Positions 52,939 through 61,187 of a DNA stretch of 64,000 nt are shown one piece after another (positions within the stretch are counted from its first letter, which is position 1; each line of letters starts with the position of its first letter). The stretch comes from Chitinophagaceae bacterium (lineage in GTDB: Bacteria > Bacteroidota > Bacteroidia > Chitinophagales > Chitinophagaceae), in the NCBI GenBank assembly GCA_016699815.1, contig CP065012.1:1364001-1428000 (forward strand), given 5' to 3'. The notes below the pieces were generated by a model. That model had not been told where the DNA came from, did no database searches, and saw only the letters and a program-made list of their open reading frames with translations. A program made the position numbers and the translations under genes.

Positions 52939-54198
52939 ATGAATACCCAACTTCCTGGGCCGGTTAATATGGCGGATCGTTCAGCAATTTTAGATATCCT
53001 TAGGGGATTTGCACTCCTCGGTGTATTGTTGGACAATCTTTTTGCATTTACCGGGTGGGGATTTATAACCCAGGTACAAAGGGAAGCATTGCCTACATGG
53101 CATGCCGATAAAATTGTGGGTATGCTCGAAAACGTATGGGTAAACGGAAAGTTTTACAGCTTGTTTTCTTTATTATTTGGAATTGGGTTTGCTATTATTT
53201 TAATAAAAAATGAACAAAAGGGCAATAACCCGTTAAAAGTATTTTACCGCAGGTTATTTTTTTTGTTTTTGTTTGGAATTATACACCTATTTTTTTTCTG
53301 GGAAGGCGATATTTTATGCCTTTATGCGCTACTGGGTTTTACACTGCCGTTGTTTAGAAAACTATCTGACAAAAAAATAATTTTTCTTGCAGGAGCGCTT
53401 TTACTTTCACCCATGCTTTTAGATATTTTCTACATATTATTTCATTACAACCCCGGATTATCTCTTGAGAATATTGCCCAAAAAATTGATAAGAAAAACG
53501 GAATACCTGCTGATAATTTTGGCAAATATTTATTTGAAAATAATGCAGGCTGGCAGGAGTGGAGAAACTGGCAGGCTACGGGCTATTTGTACCGGTACGC
53601 TTACATACTGGGCAGCAACCGCATCCCAAAAGTATTGGGTATGTTTTTACTTGGATTTTATGTAGGCAGAAAAATGATGTACCTGCATTTGGATGAATAT
53701 ATTTCTTTGTTTAAAAAATTGCGTTTTTGGGGTTTTATCATTGGTCTCCCATCAGCATTTGCCTGCTTTTATTTTGAAATTTTCCAAAAACATATTCCCA
53801 GCCCTGTGGGTTTACTGCACTCTTTATTTTATGCATTGAGTGTAGTGCCATTATGCCTGGCTTATACCTCAATTATTTGCCTTACTTGGGTAAAAAACAA
53901 AGGCCAGGGCAAGCTTACCATTTTTGCACCAATGGGCAGGATGGCGTTAACCAATTACTTAGCCCAAACTTTTATTGGGATTTTCGTTTTCTACGGGGTA
54001 GGTTTAGGCTTTGGTGGTAATATTGGGCCTTCGGTTTATATTCCCATTGGCATTGGAATATACCTGCTGCAAATGCTGTATAGCAATATATGGTTTTGGT
54101 ATTTTTATTATGGGCCTTTTGAATGGGTTTGGCGCATGGTAACTTATGGAAAGCCACTCAAAATGATTAAATCAAAAAATGACCTATTAAGTTTTTAG
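52939..54198 (+). CDS. DUF418-domain membrane protein
   Basis: 419 residues, about ten membrane helices. The start DILRGFALLGVLLDNLFAFTG is the conserved heparan-acetyltransferase-like opening of this family, and GRMALTNYLAQTFIGIFVFYGVGLG near residue 334 with WFWYFYYGPFEWVWRMVTYGK at the end is the DUF418 domain. Members are thought to act as membrane acyltransferases or transporters; no function is established. It does not appear to share an operon with its neighbours. Confidence 0.88.
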   Translation: MNTQLPGPVNMADRSAILDILRGFALLGVLLDNLFAFTGWGFITQVQREALPTWHADKIVGMLENVWVNGKFYSLFSLLFGIGFAIILIKNEQKGNNPLKVFYRRLFFLFLFGIIHLFFFWEGDILCLYALLGFTLPLFRKLSDKKIIFLAGALLLSPMLLDIFYILFHYNPGLSLENIAQKIDKKNGIPADNFGKYLFENNAGWQEWRNWQATGYLYRYAYILGSNRIPKVLGMFLLGFYVGRKMMYLHLDEYISLFKKLRFWGFIIGLPSAFACFYFEIFQKHIPSPVGLLHSLFYALSVVPLCLAYTSIICLTWVKNKGQGKLTIFAPMGRMALTNYLAQTFIGIFVFYGVGLGFGGNIGPSVYIPIGIGIYLLQMLYSNIWFWYFYYGPFEWVWRMVTYGKPLKMIKSKNDLLSF

Positions 54199-54265
54199 TG
54201 AGGCTGATTTTTTAGCAGGTATTTAAACAGGGTAAGAAAAGACAAATAAAGTTTTACCGCACGGC

Positions 54266-54349
54266 GGCTGCCGGATAGGAGCGGGAAGCCAAACGCAGTG
54301 TAGCTTACAGCGTATAGCCGGAACTAATACCGAGAGATGTACAGCAGCC
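54266..54349. other. GC-rich structured element in the DUF418-tolC spacer
   Basis: The 252-base spacer contains an island of about 100 bases that is clearly more GC-rich than its flanks. It is bounded by GGCTGC (54266-54271) and GCAGCC (54344-54349), with CCGG at 54271-54274 and 54319-54322 and a small CGC/GCG hairpin inside. It does not read as protein. It could be an intergenic repeat of the REP kind or a small RNA; a second copy would have to be looked for elsewhere in the genome. Confidence 0.4.
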
Positions 54350-54439
54350 CACAGCCCCAAATGCAGCATTCGTATATCTTTTGTACTCTAATAAAGTACC
54401 GCAAATAAATTTCAATTTTTCCCATTTAAACAGTTAAGG

Positions 54440-54447
54440 TACATTTG
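54440..54447 (+). promoter_or_regulatory. -7 box directly before the tolC-like gene
   Basis: TACATTTG is a perfect TAnnTTTG box ending three bases before the ATG at 54451. If used, the transcript would be leaderless or nearly so. The position may also be fortuitous. Confidence 0.4.
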
Positions 54448-54450
54448 CCT

Positions 54451-55884
54451 ATGAAAAAGTTATTTCTGTTAACCCTGGTTTGTTTTTCATCTGCTGTTTT
54501 TGCCCAGCAAAAATGGAACCTGCGTACCATTGTAGATTATGCTATGCGCAACAACCTGAATATACGCATGAGCAACCTGCAGGCAAAAAATGCCGAACTA
54601 ATTTTTAAGCAAAGCAAATTATCTCAATACCCCAATGCCAGCTTTAGTACCAGCTTTAGCGCCAATAGCGGAAGCAACCAAAACCCGGTTACTTTTAGCC
54701 GCATTACAGAAACCTATTTATCATCGGGTATGCAACTGCAAAGCAGCGCCGATATTTTTAATTTTTACAGCAAGCGTAATACTATTGCCGCCAACCAATG
54801 GGAAGTGCAAGCGGCCCAGGCACAAACTGATAAACTGAAAAACGATATTGCCCTGAGCGCTGCAAATGCTTACCTGCAAATATTACTGGCCAACGAGCAA
54901 TTGCAAATTGCCAGGGTACAGTTGCAGCAATCGCAATCGCAATTTACAACTATACGCAAGCAGGTAAAGGCGGGAGCTATGCCAGAACTCAATGCATCTC
55001 AGGCAGAAGCACAGGTAGCAATGGACAGCGCCAATTTTATTAATGCATCGGGTACTGTAAGCCAAAGTATTTTAAACCTAAAAGCATTTATGAATATAGA
55101 TGCTGCTACTGCTTTTGAAGTAGAAACACCCGCAGTGGAACAAATTCCTGTAGAAACTTTTGCCGAACTGCAACCGCTGGATGTGTACAACTCTGCACTG
55201 GCCAACCAGCCGCAGCAACGCTACAATAGCTTTAAATTAAAAGCTGCAGAAAAAAATACCGCTTCTGCAAAGGGTTCTATGTATCCTTCTCTAAGCATTT
55301 TTGGTACATTGGGCAGCGGCTACAACAATAAATACCAAACTATTACGGGAATTAATACAACCATTAACGGCACATTGCCCATTGGCACCGTAAATGTAGG
55401 TGGTACAGATTATACGGTTTATACACCCAATGTGATGAACACTCCTTTGTATAAAAAACAAAATTATACCCACCAGCTTTCCGATAATTTCCGCCAAAGT
55501 GTTGGCTTAAGTTTAAGCGTGCCTATTTTTAACGGCGGCAGCCTGCGTAGCAATTACGAAAGGTCTAAACTAAATTATCAAAGCCTGCAATTGCAAAAAG
55601 ATATTGACGACCAAAAATTAAAACAGGATATTTATGCGGCTTACAATGCGGCTTTTGTTGCATTACAAAAATTTAATGCAAGCAAAAAAACAGTGGAGAG
55701 CAATGAAAAAGCCTACGATTTTGCCCAAAAACGGTTTAAAGTAGGTATGCTAAGCACATTGGAGTTGCTTACGCAGCAAAATAATTTATTACAGGCAAAA
55801 CTGGAATATAGTTTTAATCATTTTGATTATGTATTTAAAATTAAAGTGCTGGAATTTTATAAAGGCATTGGCTTAAAACTTTAA
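54451..55884 (+). CDS. TolC-family outer membrane efflux protein
   Basis: 477 residues from ATG 54451, with a signal peptide (KKLFLLTLVCFSSAVFAQ). The mature part shows the two-fold OEP repeat: long Gln/Ala/Leu-rich helices (NAELIFKQSKLSQYP..., then NDIALSAANAYLQILLANEQLQIARVQL) and the second half SVGLSLSVPIFNGGSLRSNYERSKL, the usual beta-strand entry PIFNGG. It would form the trimeric outer membrane tunnel of an export system. The adaptor gene follows by 60 bases; an inner membrane pump gene is not present. Confidence 0.93.
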   Translation: MKKLFLLTLVCFSSAVFAQQKWNLRTIVDYAMRNNLNIRMSNLQAKNAELIFKQSKLSQYPNASFSTSFSANSGSNQNPVTFSRITETYLSSGMQLQSSADIFNFYSKRNTIAANQWEVQAAQAQTDKLKNDIALSAANAYLQILLANEQLQIARVQLQQSQSQFTTIRKQVKAGAMPELNASQAEAQVAMDSANFINASGTVSQSILNLKAFMNIDAATAFEVETPAVEQIPVETFAELQPLDVYNSALANQPQQRYNSFKLKAAEKNTASAKGSMYPSLSIFGTLGSGYNNKYQTITGINTTINGTLPIGTVNVGGTDYTVYTPNVMNTPLYKKQNYTHQLSDNFRQSVGLSLSVPIFNGGSLRSNYERSKLNYQSLQLQKDIDDQKLKQDIYAAYNAAFVALQKFNASKKTVESNEKAYDFAQKRFKVGMLSTLELLTQQNNLLQAKLEYSFNHFDYVFKIKVLEFYKGIGLKL

Positions 55885-55944
55885 TTTTTACAAGTAATTT
55901 TGAAGTTAAAAATTATTAATTCGTAGCAGAAAAGTAAATATATT

Positions 55945-57273
55945 ATGAGTAAAACAGTTAAATGGGTTTTAATAGGCGGTGTATTATTATTGGCAGCTTT
56001 GGCGGTAATGGCCAAAATGGGTTTATTTGGAAAAAGCGAAGGCATAAAAGTTTCGGCGGAAAAAACAGCCAACCGTACCATTATTGAAGTGGTAAATGCC
56101 TCGGGAAAAATTTACCCGGAAGTAGAAGTAAAAGTAAGCCCTGATATTAGCGGAGAAATTACCGAACTCACCGTTGCCGAAGGCGACACAGTTAAAAAAG
56201 GCCAGTTGCTTGCCCGTATTTATGCAGATGCATATTCCATACAAAAAAACCAGGCCATTAGTGGCGTAGAGCAAAGCCAGGCACAGGTAGCCAACTCCGA
56301 AGCGGCATTGGGAAGTTTAAAAGCCCAGGTGGACCAGGCGAAAAAAACCTACGACATGCAAAAAAAATTGTATGACGAAAAAGTGATTAGCCAAAGTGAA
56401 TTTAATATTGCCGATGCCAATTATAAAACTGCATTAGCCAATTATAATGCAGCAGTTGCAGGCATTAAAGGTACCAAGGCAAGTGTACAAAGCGCCAAGC
56501 AAAACCTGGCACGTGCCAATACCGATTTGGGCCGTACCATAATAACCGCACCTATGGATGGCGTAGTAAGTTTGCTGAATGTAAAAGCAGGAGAAAAAGT
56601 TGCAGGCAACAGCTTTAATGTAGGTACAGAAATATTGCGTATTGCCGATATGGATAAAATAGAAGTACAGGTAGATGTAGGTGAAAACGATATACCAAAA
56701 GTAAAACTTGGCGATAGCGCCATTGTTTTTGTAGATGCTTATAGTGATAGAAAATTTAAAGGTATTGTAACCCAAATTGCCAGTAGCAACAACGGAGCTT
56801 CTTCAAGTTCTCTTGCAGGCTCCGGTACAGATGTTACACAGTACAAGGTTTACATACGCATTTTAAAAACCAGCTATACCGATCTTTTGGCAAAAGGCAG
56901 TTTTCCATTCAGGCCGGGCATGAGCGCCAATGCCGATATACAAACCAGCAGGAGGGAAAACATAGTAAGCGTACCCATAAATGCCGTTACCACAAGAGAA
57001 AAACCCGACAGCCTGAAACCTAAACATTCCACCGCAGAAAACGATGATCTTGATATTGTGGTTTTTGTAACAGACAGTGCAAACACGGTAAAAAAAGTTT
57101 TGGTAAAAACCGGCATACAGGATATTAATTATATTGAAATTAAAAAAGGGCTTTCTGCAGGGCAAACGGTTATTAGCGGCCCTTACGATGTGGTAAGCAA
57201 AACCTTAAAAGAAAATGACAAGGTGAAAGTGGTAGACAAAAAAGAATTGTTTGAAATAAAAAACAATAAATAA
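55945..57273 (+). CDS. HlyD/MacA-type periplasmic adaptor
   Basis: 442 residues with one N-terminal helix (WVLIGGVLLLAALAVMAKMGLF). Biotinyl-lipoyl halves are VSPDISGEITELTVAEGDTVKKGQLLARI near residue 55 and TIITAPMDGVVSLLNVKAGEKV near 195, joined by a coiled-coil hairpin of about 100 residues rich in Gln/Ala/Lys. A beta-barrel (DIPKVKLGDSAIVFVDAY) and membrane-proximal domain follow. The layout resembles MacA more than AcrA, suggesting an ABC pump of the MacB kind. A -7 box TAATTTTG lies at 55895-55902. The next gene is on the opposite strand, so the pump must be encoded elsewhere. Confidence 0.92.
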   Translation: MSKTVKWVLIGGVLLLAALAVMAKMGLFGKSEGIKVSAEKTANRTIIEVVNASGKIYPEVEVKVSPDISGEITELTVAEGDTVKKGQLLARIYADAYSIQKNQAISGVEQSQAQVANSEAALGSLKAQVDQAKKTYDMQKKLYDEKVISQSEFNIADANYKTALANYNAAVAGIKGTKASVQSAKQNLARANTDLGRTIITAPMDGVVSLLNVKAGEKVAGNSFNVGTEILRIADMDKIEVQVDVGENDIPKVKLGDSAIVFVDAYSDRKFKGIVTQIASSNNGASSSSLAGSGTDVTQYKVYIRILKTSYTDLLAKGSFPFRPGMSANADIQTSRRENIVSVPINAVTTREKPDSLKPKHSTAENDDLDIVVFVTDSANTVKKVLVKTGIQDINYIEIKKGLSAGQTVISGPYDVVSKTLKENDKVKVVDKKELFEIKNNK

Positions 57274-57288
57274 TCCCGCTTTACCATT

Positions 57289-57999
57289 TTAAAGAAATAT
57301 TTTTTCTGCAGCTAAAATGCTTTCTGGTTTTCCTACATCCTGTAGAAGCCCATTGCTATGGTCGTAAGCCATAAGTTTTTGCTGGCCGCATAGCTTTAAG
57401 TATATATCAATAATAGAAAATTTGCCCTCATCTGTTATCATGGGCAACAAGCTGGTATCAATAATTTGTATGCCGCTAAATGCTTTTTTAATTCCGTTAA
57501 GTCCTTTTACCTGCCCGGTATTATCATTTTTCCATCCGCAAAGCATATGGCTATCGTTAAATAAAAGATAGCGGCTTGTTTTTCTTTCGGTAACTGCCAG
57601 CGTTGCCAAGGACTGCTGTTGGCAATGTTGTTCATACATTTTAGCAATATTTAAATCGGTCAAAATATCGGCGTTCATTAAAATAAAATGTTCAACGCCT
57701 TCAAAATAATGTGCAGCTCTTTTTAAACCGCCCCCAGTTTCCAGTACCGCATCGGTTTCATCGCTAAAACTAACCGATGAGCCCCAGCCATTATTTTCCG
57801 TTACCGCATCTATAATTTGTTCTGCAAAATGATGCACATTTATAATTACCTTATTTATTGCAAAGCCTTGCAGGTATTCTATATTACGCTGCAACAAAGA
57901 TTTGCCATTTACCAGGGCCAAGGCCTTGGGATGCTTATCTGTCCAGGGCTTTAGCCTTGTGCCTAAACCTGCAGCGAGAATCATTGCTTTATGGATCAT
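57289..57999 (-). CDS. sugar-1-phosphate nucleotidyltransferase, MurU-like
   Basis: 236 residues. The nucleotide-binding signature AMILAAGLGTRLKPWTDKHPKAL covers residues 5-27, and LMNADILTDLNIAKMYEQH near 110 supplies the metal-binding Asp. The size, short C-terminus and sequence resemble MurU, which makes UDP-MurNAc from MurNAc-1-phosphate, and mannose-1-phosphate guanylyltransferases. The directly upstream gene, two bases away, encodes an AmgK-like kinase fused to a RapZ domain. The AmgK-MurU pair forms the recycling route that bypasses de novo UDP-MurNAc synthesis, so this is the likeliest role here. Confidence 0.88.
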   Translation of the reverse strand: MIHKAMILAAGLGTRLKPWTDKHPKALALVNGKSLLQRNIEYLQGFAINKVIINVHHFAEQIIDAVTENNGWGSSVSFSDETDAVLETGGGLKRAAHYFEGVEHFILMNADILTDLNIAKMYEQHCQQQSLATLAVTERKTSRYLLFNDSHMLCGWKNDNTGQVKGLNGIKKAFSGIQIIDTSLLPMITDEGKFSIIDIYLKLCGQQKLMAYDHSNGLLQDVGKPESILAAEKIFL

Positions 58000-58001
58000 G
58001 G

Positions 58002-59438
58002 TTACATTTTAGTGAGCCAGTTTTTTTTATTGGTATGTGTTACCTGCATTTTTACTTTAAACTTATTTTTTAAGTGCCTTGCCAGCGCTTCAGCAGCATA
58101 TACGCTCCTGTGCTGCCCGCCGGTGCAACCAAAATTTATTATAAGCGAGGCAAAGCCTCTTTTTATATAATCGGTTACGGAAATATCAATAAGGGTAAAA
58201 ACGCTATTGAGAAAAACAGGCATTTGTGTTTGTTGTTCCAAAAAATCCTTTACCGGTTTATCCAGGCCGTTCAATGTTTTATATTCATCAAAGCGGCCGG
58301 GGTTTAAAATCCCCCGCATATCAAATACAAATCCGCCGCCATTTTCGGAGCTATCCAAAGGGATGCCTTTTTTATAAGAAAAGCTGTTGATGGTAACCAG
58401 CAACGGGGTTTCGGCTGTTGCCTGAAAAGGTGTGAATTGCTCTATAATTTCGTTGCTGGTGCAAATTTGCAACAGTTTATCCAGTTCGGGTAATTCTATT
58501 CCGGGGTTGTGGTTATTTAAAAATTCATTTAAATTTTTTAATGCAAGCGGTATGCTGGTTAAGAAATGTGCTTTGCGTTCAAATAATCCCCTGAAGCCGT
58601 ATGCGCCCAACACCTGCAACAAACGAATAAGCACAAAACCATAATATTGTTTTTTAAATAAATCTGCATTTACTTTTTCACCTGTTTCGTTTTCAAAATA
58701 CCCAATAAAATCAATCAGCAATTTTTCTTTCCAGGCATCGGGTAAGTTTGCCCTTGCCTGCCATAGCAATGAGGCAGCATCATATTGCGGCGCTCCCTTC
58801 ATGCCACCCTGGTAATCAATAAAATTTACTTCATCGCTGGCGCCAATCATAATATTGCGTCCCTGGAAATCCCGGAACATAAAAGTTTGATATGCAGAGC
58901 CTGTTAAAAAATCACTCAATTTATTAAAGTCATTAAGCAGTTTTTGCTTGTCATAAGGCTTTGCTAAAGTATCCAGGAAATAATATTTAAAATACAGCAA
59001 ATCGGCCAGTATGGCTTCTTTGCCAAACTCGCTATTGGTAAGGCAACGGGAAAAATCTACTTCCTTTTGAGCCTTTACCTGCAATGCTGCCAATTGCTTT
59101 AAACTTTTTTGATACAGTTTAAATACTTCATCGGTTAATCCTTTTGCATCCACTACATCCAGCAAGCTTTGCGTACCAAAATCCTGTTGAATATAGGTTG
59201 ATTGGTCCTCGCTTACGGCATACACCTGTGGCGTTGTGAGCCTTAATTTTGTAAATACCCGTGAAAAATAAATAAAGGTTTTGTTTTCCTTAATATTTTT
59301 TCCCACAGTGGCTATATAACAGTTGCCCTCAGTTTTAATACGGTAATATTGCCTGTCACTACCTGCCTGCGGTAGTTTATCAATACCCGTAATAGGGCTG
59401 TTGCTGAACTGCTTAAAAATATTTTCTACCTGTTGCAT
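58002..59438 (-). CDS. AmgK-like sugar kinase fused to a RapZ C-terminal domain
   Basis: 478 residues from ATG 59438. Residues 1 to about 325 form an aminoglycoside-phosphotransferase-like kinase: SDRQYYRIKT near 27, catalytic loop MFRDFQGRNIMI near 188 (Asp190, Asn195; the usual His before Arg is Phe), and FIDYQGGMKG near 206. Residues from about 346 match the RapZ C-terminal domain: SFSYKKGIPLD, FVFDMRGILNPGR, GLDKPVKDFL and INFGCTGGQHRSVYAAEAL (near 435). The P-loop domain of full RapZ is absent. In E. coli that C-terminal domain senses glucosamine-6-phosphate and binds sRNA. Two bases separate it from the MurU-like gene, giving a kinase-nucleotidyltransferase unit. Confidence 0.88.
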   Translation of the reverse strand: MQQVENIFKQFSNSPITGIDKLPQAGSDRQYYRIKTEGNCYIATVGKNIKENKTFIYFSRVFTKLRLTTPQVYAVSEDQSTYIQQDFGTQSLLDVVDAKGLTDEVFKLYQKSLKQLAALQVKAQKEVDFSRCLTNSEFGKEAILADLLYFKYYFLDTLAKPYDKQKLLNDFNKLSDFLTGSAYQTFMFRDFQGRNIMIGASDEVNFIDYQGGMKGAPQYDAASLLWQARANLPDAWKEKLLIDFIGYFENETGEKVNADLFKKQYYGFVLIRLLQVLGAYGFRGLFERKAHFLTSIPLALKNLNEFLNNHNPGIELPELDKLLQICTSNEIIEQFTPFQATAETPLLVTINSFSYKKGIPLDSSENGGGFVFDMRGILNPGRFDEYKTLNGLDKPVKDFLEQQTQMPVFLNSVFTLIDISVTDYIKRGFASLIINFGCTGGQHRSVYAAEALARHLKNKFKVKMQVTHTNKKNWLTKM

Positions 59439-59604
59439 ATATAAAGTGCGGTGAAGGGTAAAAATAAAACATTTCGGGGAGCTAAGGAAGGAGAAGCCAG
59501 GCATACAAAGGTATAATTCATGCTGCTTATTGATTTCGCAATTAAAAAATCCATTTATTATTCAGTAAAAAAATAACTACCTTAACTCTTAAAATGATTG
59601 GCTT

Positions 59605-60348
59605 ATGACAACAATTGCATTATACAACCTTAAAGGCGGTGTAGGAAAAACAGCATCCTGTGTAAATTTTTCTTACCTCGCTGCTGCAGATGGCTTTAAA
59701 ACATTATTGTGGGATATTGATCCGCAGGGTTCTTCCTCATTTTACTATAAAGTAAAACCCAAACAACATCCCGGAATAAAAAAATTGATTACTAAAGATG
59801 CACACCTGGAATCGGCAATAATGAGCAGCGATTTTGAATTGCTGGATGTAATACCTGCCGACAACAGCAGCAAAAGTTTTGATATTATGCTGGAAGAAAT
59901 GAAGAGCAGCAAAAGTCGCATTAAATCGGTATTAAAACAACTCGACGGTGAGTATGATTTTGTGTTTATTGATTGCCCTCCGGGCTTTAGTGCATTAAGC
60001 GAAAACATTTTTAATGCAGCAGATATTGTGCTTATGCCTGTAATTCCTACAACTTTAAGCATCAGAACTTATAATATGGTAAAAGATTTTTTTAAAGAAA
60101 AAGACCTGGATATAGGTAAATTAACCTGCTTTTTTACCATGGTAGATTTGCGCAAGAACATGCATAACGAAATAATGGAAGAGCTTTACAAGGACAAAAG
60201 ATTTTTTCAAAACTATGTTCCCTACTTGAGTGATGTAGAAAAAATGGGGGTGCATAAAGCGCCAATTATGGAATTTGCCAACAGCAGCTATGCCTCAAAA
60301 TGTTACCGTGAACTTTGGACAGAAATTAAAGAAGGCGTATTGGAATAA
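59605..60348 (+). CDS. ParA-family ATPase, orphan
   Basis: 247 residues. The deviant Walker A motif is KGGVGKTAS at residues 10-18 (KGGVGKT), with the switch DIDPQGSSSFYY near 39 and DCPPGFSALSENIF near 120. ParA proteins move plasmids, chromosomes, protein clusters or storage granules by ATP-driven patterning on the nucleoid. No parB or parS-like site is next to it; instead an esterase gene follows 36 bases later with its own -7 box. The cargo is therefore unlikely to be an ordinary partition complex. Confidence 0.92.
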   Translation: MTTIALYNLKGGVGKTASCVNFSYLAAADGFKTLLWDIDPQGSSSFYYKVKPKQHPGIKKLITKDAHLESAIMSSDFELLDVIPADNSSKSFDIMLEEMKSSKSRIKSVLKQLDGEYDFVFIDCPPGFSALSENIFNAADIVLMPVIPTTLSIRTYNMVKDFFKEKDLDIGKLTCFFTMVDLRKNMHNEIMEELYKDKRFFQNYVPYLSDVEKMGVHKAPIMEFANSSYASKCYRELWTEIKEGVLE

Positions 60349-60351
60349 GCT

Positions 60352-60359
60352 TATCTTTG
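60352..60359 (+). promoter_or_regulatory. -7 box between parA and esterase genes
   Basis: TATCTTTG is a perfect TAnnTTTG box 26 bases before the esterase start codon, so the esterase may be expressed alone as well as with parA. No TTG at the ideal distance. Confidence 0.4.
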
Positions 60360-60384
60360 CGGCCAAATTTTTAAAAAATTTTAT

Positions 60385-61116
60385 ATGACGAGATCATTAT
60401 TTAGCTGGTACAGCAATGCATTGGGCGAAGAAATGCCCATAGTAAGTTACGGCCATTACGGATTTGCCCTTTTACTCGTTCCTACAGCAGCAGCAGATTA
60501 CCTGGAGTACGAAAGGTTTCAATTAATTGATTCATTAGCACCTTTGATTAATGCAGGAAAAGTTAGGGTGTTTTCTGTAAACAGCGTTAACAAGCAAAGC
60601 TGGTTAAATAACGAAATGGAAGGGGCGCATAAGGCCATTAGGCATAATCAGTTTAACCAGTATATTTTTGAAGAAGTGGTTCCCTTCATACGCACCAATA
60701 CTTCAAATGAAACACCAATAATTACCTGCGGTGCATCATTTGGCGCATTGCACAGTATGAACTTGTTTTTAAAACGTCCCGATATTATTAATGGGGTTAT
60801 TGCCATGAGTGGCGTTTATAACCTTACGGAATATTCAAAAGACTTTTATGACGACCAGGTGTACTTCAACAGCCCGGCTCATTACGTACCCAACCTTACC
60901 GACGACTGGTACTTAAGTAATATCCGCAATAGCCACCATATTCATATTCTTACTGGCAGCGGCGATTATGAAGATCCGCAGGCTTCCCGTGATTTTTCGG
61001 GTGTGCTTGCCTCAAAAGGCATTAACCACGAACTGGATGTGTGGGGAACAGAATGGAAGCATGACTGGCCCACCTGGAGAGAAATGCTGCCTAAATATTT
61101 AGAAACAAGGTTTTAG
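60385..61116 (+). CDS. alpha/beta-hydrolase esterase
   Basis: 243 residues of the putative esterase (EstD/Fes-like) family. The nucleophile elbow is CGASFGALHS near residue 117 (G-x-S-x-G with Ser119), with a likely catalytic Asp in LTGSGDYEDPQ near 193 and His in WKHDWPTWREMLP near 234. HYGFALLLVPTAAADYLEYERF near the start is typical of this family. There is no signal peptide, so it acts in the cytoplasm. It sits next to an orphan ParA; enzymes of this fold often act on polyesters or acyl esters, and a link to storage granules is possible but only inferred. Confidence 0.85.
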   Translation: MTRSLFSWYSNALGEEMPIVSYGHYGFALLLVPTAAADYLEYERFQLIDSLAPLINAGKVRVFSVNSVNKQSWLNNEMEGAHKAIRHNQFNQYIFEEVVPFIRTNTSNETPIITCGASFGALHSMNLFLKRPDIINGVIAMSGVYNLTEYSKDFYDDQVYFNSPAHYVPNLTDDWYLSNIRNSHHIHILTGSGDYEDPQASRDFSGVLASKGINHELDVWGTEWKHDWPTWREMLPKYLETRF

Positions 61117-61142
61117 TATTATAAAGAAATTATTTTACATAA

Positions 61143-61172
61143 AAAAAGAGCAATACTAAATTGCTCTTTTTT
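61143..61172. terminator. bidirectional terminator between esterase and PKD protein
   Basis: AAAAAGAGCAAT pairs with ATTGCTCTTTTT around a five-base loop. The A and T runs on both sides let it end the esterase transcript from the left and the PKD-protein transcript from the right. Confidence 0.88.
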
Positions 61173-61187
61173 ATGCCTGGTTTAAAC

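Noticed and set aside
59605..60348. plasmid partition locus
   Set aside because: ParA only, no ParB, no replication gene or parS repeats, in a chromosomal context of housekeeping genes.
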